Assembly (NCBI RefSeq): GCF_900197595.1
Contig: NZ_FZLO01000003.1
Coordinates: 248,001 to 312,000 of the forward strand
DNA from: Scatolibacter rhodanostii
Lineage (GTDB): Bacteria > Bacillota > Clostridia > Oscillospirales > Acutalibacteraceae
DNA length: 64,000 nucleotides
Direction of reading: 5' to 3'
Shown one piece after another: positions 18,299 to 27,820 of this stretch; position 1 is the stretch's first letter; each line of letters begins with the position of its first letter. The position numbers were made by a program, and so were the translations under genes. The notes beneath the pieces are model-generated. The model had not been told where the DNA came from. It saw only the letters and a list, made by a program, of their open reading frames with translations, and ran no database searches.

Positions 18299-18835
18299 AT
18301 GAAAAGAAAACAACAAAGCTTTCTAGTTACTCTTATTTGCTTACCTTTTTATTGTATAAAATATTTGATTATAGCAATTTATCATGTTGTACGATTTGTT
18401 TTTTTGATTCTATTCAAGATACTGCGAAGATTAGGAAGATTCCTTTTTGGAGATTTCAACAGGGAAATGACAGGGTATGAATACGAAGAATTTGCCGCTT
18501 CTTATCTGCGTTCGCATGGATACCGGAAAGTAAAAATCACTAAAGCCAGTGGTGACTTTGGCGTAGATATTATTGCTCACAAACATTGGAAAAAATATGC
18601 TGTGCAATGCAAATACTATTCTCGTACCGTTGGCAACGCTGCCATTCAAGAAGCGGTTGCCGGAAAAGCCTACTACGGATGTAATGCAGCCATGGTAATT
18701 ACTAATTCTACTTTTACTCGCCCTGCCAAAGAATTAGCGCATGTAAATGACGTTCAATTAATTGAAAATGTATTCCCTCATCGCTTCTCCTTCAAAAAAG
18801 ATGAGCTGTTAGAAGAGGAAATCCTACCGCTCTAG
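18299..18835 (+). CDS. Membrane-anchored Mrr-type restriction endonuclease-like protein
   Basis: The protein has 178 residues. An N-terminal hydrophobic region with two helices (about 8-50) is followed by a PD-(D/E)XK-fold Mrr_cat domain (about 58-160). The nuclease marks are the GYEYEEFAASYL helix, GDFGVDII with the catalytic Asp, and AVQCKYY with the QxK motif. Such proteins cut DNA or act as stress-linked nucleases; the membrane anchor is a frequent variant in Clostridia. The ATG has AAAAGGA eight bases upstream and a good promoter at 18159. It lies immediately left of the CRISPR leader. The two may belong to one defence patch, but no cas or methylase gene is present to support that. Confidence 0.85.
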   Translation: MKRKQQSFLVTLICLPFYCIKYLIIAIYHVVRFVFLILFKILRRLGRFLFGDFNREMTGYEYEEFAASYLRSHGYRKVKITKASGDFGVDIIAHKHWKKYAVQCKYYSRTVGNAAIQEAVAGKAYYGCNAAMVITNSTFTRPAKELAHVNDVQLIENVFPHRFSFKKDELLEEEILPL

Positions 18836-18884
18836 TCACTTTATTTCTCCGCCTATTCCCATTTTCGTTACTCTTATTATCAGA

Positions 18885-18957
18885 TTCTATTTATAGTGCG
18901 AAGTTCTATCAACCATGAAAACCGTTTACTTTCGCACTATAAATAGAACCTATTTTT
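18885..18957 (+). terminator. Terminator-like long hairpin between the nuclease and the CRISPR leader
   Basis: Perfect 18-bp arms (18885-18902 and 18931-18948) enclose a 28-base loop, and a T run (TATTTTTTC) follows. It ends the nuclease transcript about 50 bp after its stop and insulates the CRISPR leader. Confidence 0.75.
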
Positions 18958-18959
18958 TC

Positions 18960-19065
18960 TTAACCACATAGTAATTTAAGATTTATTAACTCTTTTAAAA
19001 ACTAGTAATTCTATATTTTGTGAAATCTGTGCAAATAAGCACTCCTTATTTCATAGCATTTTGCT
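18960..19065 (+). promoter_or_regulatory. Putative CRISPR leader
   Basis: A 106-bp AT-rich stretch abuts the first repeat. The 3'-degenerate repeat lies at the opposite end of the array, and the repeats end in ATTGAAAT on this strand, so this side is the leader side. Promoter elements were not clear. Confidence 0.6.
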
Positions 19066-22000
19066 GTCGCTCCCCACACGGGAGCGTGGATTGAAATGTT
19101 TAAAATGCTATTGACCGACTGCACAAAGTACGTCGCTCCCCACACGGGAGCGTGGATTGAAATGGGGCTTGACCCATAGGCATTTTTACCCAAATTGGTC
19201 GCTCCCCACACGGGAGCGTGGATTGAAATAATCAGGCTGTAAAAAATCTCTGCCTCTTGGATGTCGCTCCCCACACGGGAGCGTGGATTGAAATCGGCAA
19301 TCCAGCCACGGACGTAAGTACCGACAACGTCGCTCCCCACACGGGAGCGTGGATTGAAATCCTTGAAATGCTTAAAAGCGGAATCCTCCATAACGTCGCT
19401 CCCCACACGGGAGCGTGGATTGAAATATCTCTTGGGAAGAGTTTGAGTCAAAGAAAAAACGTCGCTCCCCACACGGGAGCGTGGATTGAAATCATGACTG
19501 CCTTGCTTTGCTCAAGCTTGTAAGTACGGTCGCTCCCCACACGGGAGCGTGGATTGAAATATCGATAGAAAGGACAGCTTGAACGGTTTATATGTCGCTC
19601 CCCACACGGGAGCGTGGATTGAAATCTCCGTTTCTGTGACTTCCGGCAGCCCTGCAACGGTCGCTCCCCACACGGGAGCGTGGATTGAAATTCAATCTTT
19701 CCGCTGCCAACCCCAGCGTTGGATGCGTCGCTCCCCACACGGGAGCGTGGATTGAAATCAGTAAGGCCATTTGCTCCTTTTTGGAATCCAGCTGGTCGCT
19801 CCCCACACGGGAGCGTGGATTGAAATTCCAAGATTACCTATGAGATAAAAGCAAAAAAACAGTCGCTCCCCACACGGGAGCGTGGATTGAAATACAAAAG
19901 TGAAATATAACGTCGCCAATGACGACATGTCGCTCCCCACACGGGAGCGTGGATTGAAATACCTCGACCAGTTTTACCTACGACGGAGGTTAGCGTAGTC
20001 GCTCCCCACACGGGAGCGTGGATTGAAATTTCTGGTATGGCATCAGTAATATTATGTATTTTAGTCGCTCCCCACACGGGAGCGTGGATTGAAATTGCTA
20101 AATCACAAAAATCATAAGCTTCTTCGCTGGTCGCTCCCCACACGGGAGCGTGGATTGAAATATAAGTAAAATCCCTATGAAAACTTTTTATAGGAGGTCG
20201 CTCCCCACACGGGAGCGTGGATTGAAATACCAGATTGTCAACACGATATAACCCATAAGCAGTCGCTCCCCACACGGGAGCGTGGATTGAAATAAGCTTA
20301 TCTGCATCAAACTTAACAGATGTACTGTCGCTCCCCACACGGGAGCGTGGATTGAAATTTGCACCAGACGGCTGGATAATCATAAGATTAATTGGTCGCT
20401 CCCCACACGGGAGCGTGGATTGAAATCCGGCAGCGTTAAAATCAGTATCATCATCCTTAAGTCGCTCCCCACACGGGAGCGTGGATTGAAATTGACGATG
20501 AGATTTATAACTTGCTTGGAAAGTTTAGTCGCTCCCCACACGGGAGCGTGGATTGAAATAGCATTCTCGCCACCATATCGCCATCCATCGTAAGTCGCTC
20601 CCCACACGGGAGCGTGGATTGAAATCATTTGGTAATATCCGCAGTGTTATAGTTAGCATGTCGCTCCCCACACGGGAGCGTGGATTGAAATTCCTGTGTC
20701 CATGTTTATTTTAGTTTTACCGCTAGTCGCTCCCCACACGGGAGCGTGGATTGAAATTCCCATAGCCGCCTGCGCTATTTTTTTTGTTGCATGTCGCTCC
20801 CCACACGGGAGCGTGGATTGAAATAAAAAACGCTGAATATTATATGTGGAACGTTGAGCCTGTCGCTCCCCACACGGGAGCGTGGATTGAAATAACTGCT
20901 CAAAACAAAGTGTTAAATAGCCAAATTGGTCGCTCCCCACACGGGAGCGTGGATTGAAATAGATTATTGTGTATTCCGTGGAGAAGTAGGTATGTCGCTC
21001 CCCACACGGGAGCGTGGATTGAAATCCCCATTTTATGTAATGAGTACAAGTCAATTTATGTCGCTCCCCACACGGGAGCGTGGATTGAAATCAACGTGTC
21101 CGCCCTCGGAAGTGTTAGGTTCTAAAGTCGCTCCCCACACGGGAGCGTGGATTGAAATCCCCATTTTATGTAATGAGTACAAGTCAATTTATGTCGCTCC
21201 CCACACGGGAGCGTGGATTGAAATCAACGTGTCCGCCCTCGGAAGTGTTAGGTTCTAAAGTCGCTCCCCACACGGGAGCGTGGATTGAAATGCAATCTTC
21301 CATGTAGTCGTAATTGTCAGATTCCGTCGCTCCCCACACGGGAGCGTGGATTGAAATTGTGCCGGAATTCTCGCTCTCATAAATCCTCCAGTCGCTCCCC
21401 ACACGGGAGCGTGGATTGAAATCTGCTCTAAATAGATATATAGAATCTATTATGAGTTGTCGCTCCCCACACGGGAGCGTGGATTGAAATCACTGTCAAA
21501 ACCAATAACGAACCGTTTTGCAATCGTCGCTCCCCACACGGGAGCGTGGATTGAAATTTTTATTGTGGAAGATTCTTTAAACCATGAAATTGTCGCTCCC
21601 CACACGGGAGCGTGGATTGAAATTACCCTAATTTACAACACTAATCTTAGACAACCGTCGCTCCCCACACGGGAGCGTGGATTGAAATATCAATTGCTGT
21701 CATGTAACCCTGATTTAATCTAGTCGCTCCCCACACGGGAGCGTGGATTGAAATATGGTATTACGAACATCCTGCCGTAACTATTCAACCGTCGCTCCCC
21801 ACACGGGAGCGTGGATTGAAATATTCGAATTGACCGTAACCAACTAAATTTATGTTGGGTCGCTCCCCACACGGGAGCGTGGATTGAAATCGTCACCATT
21901 TGAAACTGATAATACATTAAAAGGGGTCGCTCCCCACACGGGAGCGTGGATTGAAATATTGAGGTGTTAACATGGAACTAGGAAACGGTGGTCGCTCCCC

Positions 22001-22806
22001 ACACGGGAGCGTGGATTGAAATATCATAAGATTGTTTAGATTGTCCAATTCTCTTGGTCGCTCCCCACACGGGAGCGTGGATTGAAATAAGCGAATCGGG
22101 ATCAGACAGCATTTGAACAAACAGTCGCTCCCCACACGGGAGCGTGGATTGAAATATCATAAGATTGTTTAGATTGTCCAATTCTCTTGGTCGCTCCCCA
22201 CACGGGAGCGTGGATTGAAATAGAAATCGAAGTTGTTAAATGGATTGTATACGAAGAGTCGCTCCCCACACGGGAGCGTGGATTGAAATAACGAGAGGTT
22301 AATAACCAAACAGAAAAAGAGAGGTCGCTCCCCACACGGGAGCGTGGATTGAAATTTTTTATCATATCAAATAAAATCAGAAAGGTGAAAGTCGCTCCCC
22401 ACACGGGAGCGTGGATTGAAATATAAATTGTTTACAACCAGTTAACAACTTAATCAGTCGCTCCCCACACGGGAGCGTGGATTGAAATCCCACCACCACG
22501 AGCAACAGAAGTATGAATAGAAGTCGCTCCCCACACGGGAGCGTGGATTGAAATGGATTCTGTCCATTTAATCATGTTATCCGCTTTCAGTCGCTCCCCA
22601 CACGGGAGCGTGGATTGAAATTTCCAGCTCTCTGATGATGTGCAAATATGTATTTGTCGCTCCCCACACGGGAGCGTGGATTGAAATACGCTCAACAAAA
22701 CATTGCTTCAAGCTCATTGCGTCGCTCCCCACACGGGAGCGTGGATTGAAATTTCTCCGGCTATTTCTACTGAAGATTGGTCAAGAGTCGCTCCCTGCAC
22801 GGGAGC
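19066..22806 (+). CRISPR. Type I-C-like CRISPR array: 56 full repeats, one degenerate terminal repeat, 56 spacers
   Basis: The 32-bp repeat begins GTCGCTCCCC, contains the hairpin GCTCCC/GGGAGC and ends GTGGATTGAAAT, a type I-C-like repeat. I located repeats at 19066, 19132, 19198 and so on at 65-69 bp intervals to 22721, with spacers of 33-37 bp. The repeat at 22787 is degenerate: its first 20 bases are kept with two changes, then the sequence diverges, which marks the trailer end. Spacers at 21026-21059 and 21159-21192 are identical, as are those at 21092-21126 and 21225-21259, so a two-unit block is tandemly duplicated. The spacer at 22023-22056 also equals that at 22156-22189. No cas gene exists in the window. 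Apparent proteins in several frames here are artefacts of the repeat. Confidence 0.99.
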
Positions 22807-22808
22807 AC

Positions 22809-22860
22809 AAAAAGGAGAACGACTTGTGGGCTAAAGACACCACAAGTTGTTCTCCTTTTT
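22809..22860. terminator. Terminator at the CRISPR trailer end
   Basis: A 21-bp near-perfect stem starts AAAAAGGAGAAC at 22809 and ends GTTCTCCTTTTT at 22860, with a loop of about 10 bases. It starts within a few bases of the degenerate last repeat. It can stop the array transcript on this strand and the ABC operon from the other strand. Confidence 0.9.
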
Positions 22861-22950
22861 AAGGATAATTGCCTTACATAAATAAATTTCTATTAAACCT
22901 ATTCTTTACTTCTTAACATACTGCTTGCTATCCAATTTATATCTTTTCGA

Positions 22951-24675
22951 TTATTCTGCTTGTGCCTGATGAAGTTTGGCGTAAATACCATTTTGATTCA
23001 TCAGTTCTTCATGCGTACCAAGCTCAGCAATATTAGTGCCGTCAAGCACAACAATTTGATCAGCGTGGCGAATTGTCGATAGGCGATGTGCAATTACAAC
23101 GGTAGTACGCTCCTTGGAAATTTCATCCAGTGCTGCCTGAATTTCTTTTTCTGTTTTGGTATCAAGTGCGGAAGTCGCTTCATCTAGAATGAGAATAGGT
23201 GCATTACGTAAAATAGCTCTGGCAATAGAAATACGTTGTTTTTGTCCTCCGGAAAGTCGAATTCCTCTCTCACCGATAACGGTTTCGTACCCATCTTCCA
23301 TTTCTATGATAAAATCATGTGCATTCGCTGCCTTGGCGGCTTCCAGCACTTCTTCATGAGTAGCACTCTTTAACCCATAAGCAATATTTTCATAAACTGT
23401 GCCATTAAAAAGAAAAGTGTCTTGCAGTACCATCGAAATATTATCGCGAAGACTGGTAAGCGTAACTTCTCGAATGTCTACTCCGTCAATTAAAACAGAG
23501 CCCTCCTGGGGATCATAAAAGCGATTAATTAAGTTTGCTATCGTTGATTTGCCAACACCTGTTGTACCTACTAGAGCCACTGTCTGACCAGGCTTAACCG
23601 TTAAATTCACCTTTTCTAACACAGAGATTTCTTCATTATACGCAAAAGATAGATTTTTGAGTTGGATGGCTCCTTGCACGCGAGAAAGCGTTTTAGGGTT
23701 CTTCGCTTCTTTCACATCAGGAACATCGTCTATTACATCAAAAACACGCTGGCAGCCCGCTCCGGCCTCTCCTAAACGCTCTATTAGGCTTGAGAACGTC
23801 TTGACAGGTCCATAAAACATAGAAAGATACATGATAAATCCGACGATATCAGCAATGGCAACTTGTCCTGTTCCCACTAAATGACCGCCATAGACAACAA
23901 CGACGACTGTGCCGAGAGCTGTAATAAAGGCAAGCAGCGGATATGTTGTTTCAAAGAAAAAGCTGGCTTTTAAATAGGCTAAACTATGTCTAAGCGCTAA
24001 ACCGGCTACTCTCTTTTCTTCATGTTTTTGTTGATTAAAAATTTGAATTTCTTTAATACCTGAAAGATTATCCTGCACTGTGCCAGACAGTTCACCTCGT
24101 ACTCTGGAATTTTCTTTCCATGTTGGTGAAACGTGGCGGCTTTGCCACATAGTAATACCTAGCAAAAAGGGAATGGTGACTAAACTCATGAGTGCCAAGC
24201 GCCAGTTAATTGTGAAGAGCAGACCTCCAACACCAATAAAAGTTAGGATATTCACCACAAAATCAGGAATAACATGAGCAAGCAAAATTTCTGCATCTAG
24301 CGCATCACTCACCACTCTACCTGTTAAATCACCTGTACGGCTTTTGTGAAAATAGCGTAAGCTCATATTTTGCAGTTTGCTGTAAAGTCTAGTACGCAAA
24401 TCTGCTACATAATGCAATGCAGCGTAGTGATTTAAATAGCCGGATGCTGAACTGCCAGCTGCCTGCAAAGCAGTTGTCGCTAACAGGAACATTCCAATTC
24501 GTAATGATTCTGAAGCAAAATTCTGGCTGCCCTCTGTAGCAAGACTGGTTAATTCTCGTAATGCCCAAGGTGTATAAAAACCAGCTACTGTTGACACTAT
24601 CAGGGCGAGAAAGGCAATCATAAGATGCAGCCAATACTTTTTTGCTTCTTTAAAAACACGGAGTGCCGTTTTCAT
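22951..24675 (-). CDS. ABC exporter-type half transporter (permease-ATPase fusion)
   Basis: The protein has 574 residues: six membrane helices (about 15-310) fused to an ATPase domain (about 335-570). Walker A is GTTGVGKST, the signature is LSGGQKQR and Walker B ends ILDEATSALD. It belongs to the MsbA/LmrA-like exporter group and works as a dimer. Its ATG overlaps the stop of the FecE-like gene by 4 bp, and its ribosome site AAGGAGG lies inside that gene, so it is co-translated with the siderophore importer. This context suggests either siderophore export or, as for IrtAB/YbtPQ-type exporter-fold proteins, a role in siderophore-iron uptake. It is the last gene before the terminator at 22809. 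Confidence 0.92.
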   Translation of the reverse strand: MKTALRVFKEAKKYWLHLMIAFLALIVSTVAGFYTPWALRELTSLATEGSQNFASESLRIGMFLLATTALQAAGSSASGYLNHYAALHYVADLRTRLYSKLQNMSLRYFHKSRTGDLTGRVVSDALDAEILLAHVIPDFVVNILTFIGVGGLLFTINWRLALMSLVTIPFLLGITMWQSRHVSPTWKENSRVRGELSGTVQDNLSGIKEIQIFNQQKHEEKRVAGLALRHSLAYLKASFFFETTYPLLAFITALGTVVVVVYGGHLVGTGQVAIADIVGFIMYLSMFYGPVKTFSSLIERLGEAGAGCQRVFDVIDDVPDVKEAKNPKTLSRVQGAIQLKNLSFAYNEEISVLEKVNLTVKPGQTVALVGTTGVGKSTIANLINRFYDPQEGSVLIDGVDIREVTLTSLRDNISMVLQDTFLFNGTVYENIAYGLKSATHEEVLEAAKAANAHDFIIEMEDGYETVIGERGIRLSGGQKQRISIARAILRNAPILILDEATSALDTKTEKEIQAALDEISKERTTVVIAHRLSTIRHADQIVVLDGTNIAELGTHEELMNQNGIYAKLHQAQAE

Positions 24676-25502
24676 ACTGCAATATCCTCCTTCTGCGGAG
24701 GAGACTCTTTACTGCTGCTGTTGACTAAATTATAGGTCAAACAAATAGGACGTCCTGTGCGTGGTTCTAGCACAATTTCAGCGTCAATAGAAAATGTATC
24801 TTTCAATGATTCGGAAGTCATTACTTTTTCCGGACTTCCGTGTGTAACTATCTTTCCATCACGAATGGCTATCATATAATCTGAAAATCTAGCCGCTAAA
24901 TTTAAATCGTGCAAAACCATGACAATCGTCACGTTTTGTTTGCGATTGAGGTCATAAAGCAGTTCTAGAATTTCAAGCTGATGTGCTAAATCAAGATAAG
25001 TAGTCGGTTCGTCTAAGAGAATCAAATCGGTTTGCTGTGCAAGTGCCATAGCAATCCAAACTCTTTGACGTTGTCCGCCAGAAAGGGTATCAACCTCTCT
25101 ATTCTCAAATTCAGTGAGCTTGGTAACAGAAAGTGCCCAATTCACAATCTTCTTGTCTTCAGGTGTCAATTTACCAAATCCCTTTTGATGTGGAAAACGT
25201 CCATAAGCTACCAATTCACTGACGGTCAGACCACTTGGAGCGGTTGGTGTTTGCGGTAAAATAGCCATTTTCTTGGCAATCTCTTTCGTGGAAAGATCTC
25301 GAATATCTTCTCCACTTAAATAGACTAGCCCTGTCTTAGGTTTTAAAATACGGCCAACGGCTTTCAGTACAGTGGATTTACCACAGCCATTTGGGCCAAT
25401 AATAGAGCTTATTTTTCCATGTGGGATATTCATATCCAAAGCTTTTACGATGAGTGCATCATCATAGGCAATATCTAATTTCTCGGTGCTGATACTATTC
25501 AT
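24672..25502 (-). CDS. Siderophore-iron ABC transporter ATPase (FecE/FhuC-like)
   Basis: This 276-residue ATPase has Walker A GPNGCGKST, signature LSGGQRQR, Walker B ILLDEPTTYLD and the HDLNLAARFSDYMIA stretch typical of the FepC/FecE group. It powers the two FecCD permeases encoded upstream in the same direction. Start ATG with AAGGAGG. The 3' end overlaps the exporter-type gene by 4 bp. The gap to the upstream permease is 53 bp. Confidence 0.95.
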   Translation of the reverse strand: MNSISTEKLDIAYDDALIVKALDMNIPHGKISSIIGPNGCGKSTVLKAVGRILKPKTGLVYLSGEDIRDLSTKEIAKKMAILPQTPTAPSGLTVSELVAYGRFPHQKGFGKLTPEDKKIVNWALSVTKLTEFENREVDTLSGGQRQRVWIAMALAQQTDLILLDEPTTYLDLAHQLEILELLYDLNRKQNVTIVMVLHDLNLAARFSDYMIAIRDGKIVTHGSPEKVMTSESLKDTFSIDAEIVLEPRTGRPICLTYNLVNSSSKESPPQKEDIAV

Positions 25503-25555
25503 AGTTTCCTCCTTATGTACGCTGCCTTATCTTTGGCAGGCTGCCTTGTTTTATA

Positions 25556-26569
25556 TTAATTCGCCTTTGCTAACAAATACAGGAAATACGGCGTGCTGAG
25601 AACAGTGATGACAATACCTGTCGGAATATCACTGCCAAGACTAATGGTTCGGGTGATGGTATCTGCCAATAGAACTATAATAGAAGCAGCTAAACACGAA
25701 GCCGGCATCAAAAACTTGTGATTAGGTCCCACCAATCTTTTGGCCAAGTGAGGAGCAATCATTCCTACAAAGAAGAAGTTTCCTCCCAGTGCCACACTTC
25801 CGGAAGAAAGCGCCACTGCTGCAATAGAAAGTCCCAGAAATTCCGGTTTAACAGCTACTCCAAGACCGGTTGCCGTTTGGTTACCCAAATGAAGTGTATT
25901 CAGAACTCTTGATTTATAAATTACATAAGCCAATAATATCAATGTCCATGGAGCTAAAATGGCAAGATATTTCCAATCGTCTCCCCACAAACTGCCTGCA
26001 CTCCATCGCTGCATAAAATCCATTTGATTTTGATCCAGCTTCAATGTCAGCAAAGTGGTAGCCGCACTATATCCGCTTGAAAGGGCAACGCCTGTCAAAA
26101 TTAATCCAGTGGGCGAAATATCTCTTCCGCGACGATAGGAAAGGATAAAAATTAACGCTGCTGCCGTCATACCTCCGATAAAAGCAAGCAGTGGCAGCGC
26201 AATGGCAGAAGACATTCCTTTTGAAGCAAATAGCACAACAAAAATTAGCACAAAAAGTCCTGAACCCGAGCTGATTCCCAATGTGCCCGGACTTGCCATA
26301 TCATTTCTCAGCAAGCTTTGCATGATACAACCTGATGCACCCATACCAAAGCCCACAAGTACACCTAAGATAATACGTGGTAAGCGAAATTCAAATACAA
26401 TTAAATTTTGCTTTTCCGTTCCTTTTCCTAAAAGGACATTAAAAACCTCAATAGGCGAAAGATTCATTTTTCCCGAATTCACACTGACAACGGCAATCAC
26501 AATCATAAGCAGAACCATAACTAAGAGAATAGTAAATCCTCTTTTTGCTGTATATCGCTGTTTTCTCAT
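25556..26569 (-). CDS. Siderophore-iron ABC permease, FecCD family (second)
   Basis: The protein has 337 residues with about nine to ten membrane helices. Family marks include FRLPRIILGVLVGFGMGASG, LRNDMASPGTLGISSG and FFVGMIAPHLAKRLVG. The ATG overlaps the stop of the preceding permease gene by 4 bp and has AAAGGAGGG upstream, so the two are made together as the heterodimeric channel. Confidence 0.95.
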   Translation of the reverse strand: MRKQRYTAKRGFTILLVMVLLMIVIAVVSVNSGKMNLSPIEVFNVLLGKGTEKQNLIVFEFRLPRIILGVLVGFGMGASGCIMQSLLRNDMASPGTLGISSGSGLFVLIFVVLFASKGMSSAIALPLLAFIGGMTAAALIFILSYRRGRDISPTGLILTGVALSSGYSAATTLLTLKLDQNQMDFMQRWSAGSLWGDDWKYLAILAPWTLILLAYVIYKSRVLNTLHLGNQTATGLGVAVKPEFLGLSIAAVALSSGSVALGGNFFFVGMIAPHLAKRLVGPNHKFLMPASCLAASIIVLLADTITRTISLGSDIPTGIVITVLSTPYFLYLLAKAN

Positions 26570-27591
26570 TCAAACTCCCTCCTTTGTTTTCTGGCTAAAT
26601 AGAGGAAATAAGGTACACCTACAACAGCAAAGATAACACCAATGGGTGTTTCATAAGGTTTATTAATCAATCTGCCTACCAAATCAGCAGATACTGTTAA
26701 CAACGCACCATAAAGTCCTGAAGCAGGTATGATATACCGATAATCAACGCCCACCATGTAACGGACAATATGAGGAGTAATAAGACCCACAAATCCAACT
26801 GGACCGACAACAACCACCGAAAGACCAGTTAAAATCAGCACAATAAGAGTAGAAGCACCCTTTACAAAACCCGTTTTTAAACCAAGCCCTGTAGCAACAT
26901 CTTCTCCCAAACTCATCACCGTAACAGACGGCGAAAGTACGACGGCAGCCAGCACACCAACAGCAAAAAAGGGCGACACCAGAGCAAGTTCATTCCAGCT
27001 TGCACCGGCAGTTCCTCCTGCTGTCCAATAAGCGAGGGCTTGACCCAGGTGATATTTAATGGAGAGATATTGACTGAATGCACCAAATAACGTTGAAATC
27101 GACATACCGGCCAGCACCAACCGCTGCGGCGTCATGCCACGCTTGCCAAGTGAGGCAATAAAATAAGTCATTCCTGTTGTAACAGCCGCTCCCAAACAAG
27201 CAAACAGCATGGTTTGTCCATAGGTTCGGCTTGGTAAAAAAGCCATTGCCAAGGCTATGGCAAATCCAGAACCGCTGCTAATTCCCATTAAGCCTGAATC
27301 AGCCAAGGGGTTCCTCGTTGTTCCTTGCATTAAAGCACCACAAATAGCAAGGCTGCAACCTACAATAAGGTCTGCCACTGTTCGTGGAAAGCGCAGGGTC
27401 TGAATAATTTGGTGTTCTGTCTGATTGGGATCAAAGCGAAAAACCGCCTCCCAAGCTGTAGACAGCCGCATGTCGGCCGCCCCGAAACTAATCGAAGCAG
27501 CCGACACCAACACTAACAATCCAGCCCCCACCAGCATATACAAAGTGAAGCGTGCCGCTCCTTTTCTTTTGGCCTTTGGGGTCTTTTGCAT
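26566..27591 (-). CDS. Siderophore-iron ABC permease, FecCD family (first)
   Basis: The protein has 341 residues from the ATG at 27591, preceded by AAAGGAAG; an in-frame ATG 14 codons upstream would place that site inside the coding region and is less likely. Family marks are TLRFPRTVADLIVGCSLAICGAL, TRNPLADSGLMGISSGSGF and GFVGLITPHIVRYMVG. It is the first gene of the importer operon and has its own promoter at 27706-27734 with a start-site element shared with the AraC-lipoprotein gene upstream. Confidence 0.94.
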   Translation of the reverse strand: MQKTPKAKRKGAARFTLYMLVGAGLLVLVSAASISFGAADMRLSTAWEAVFRFDPNQTEHQIIQTLRFPRTVADLIVGCSLAICGALMQGTTRNPLADSGLMGISSGSGFAIALAMAFLPSRTYGQTMLFACLGAAVTTGMTYFIASLGKRGMTPQRLVLAGMSISTLFGAFSQYLSIKYHLGQALAYWTAGGTAGASWNELALVSPFFAVGVLAAVVLSPSVTVMSLGEDVATGLGLKTGFVKGASTLIVLILTGLSVVVVGPVGFVGLITPHIVRYMVGVDYRYIIPASGLYGALLTVSADLVGRLINKPYETPIGVIFAVVGVPYFLYLARKQRREFE

Positions 27592-27689
27592 TTCTTTCTT
27601 CCTTTCGGGTTTTGTTTCTTTTCTTTGCAGCATTTTGTAAAAAGCAGATAAATTGACAGAATTCGCTGTCTTCCTATAGTTTGGTCAGA

Positions 27690-27734
27690 CTAACTCAATT
27701 CTCCCATTATACAATAAGATATTCCCGTTTCCAA
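27690..27734 (-). promoter_or_regulatory. Promoter and candidate operator of the iron importer operon
   Basis: On the minus strand TTGGAA (27729-27734) and TATAAT (27706-27711) are 17 bases apart. Seven bases after the -10 lies TTGAGTTAG (27690-27698), at the expected transcription start. The same nine bases occur eight bases after the -10 of the AraC-lipoprotein gene, so this is a likely shared binding site. Confidence 0.7.
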
Positions 27735-27820
27735 TGACATAATCTCTCATGTAAGGTGGCGATTTCTATCTTTTGTTTATTACCTGCAACCCATTATTAC
27801 CGCTGCTGTCAACCCAAAAC

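Noticed and set aside
19011-22862. Many open frames on both strands across 19-22.9 kb, with recurring strings such as ISIHAPVWGAT, FNPRSRVGSD and FQSTLPCGER.
   Set aside because: They are translations of the CRISPR repeat and spacers in different frames, a known annotation artefact, not genes.
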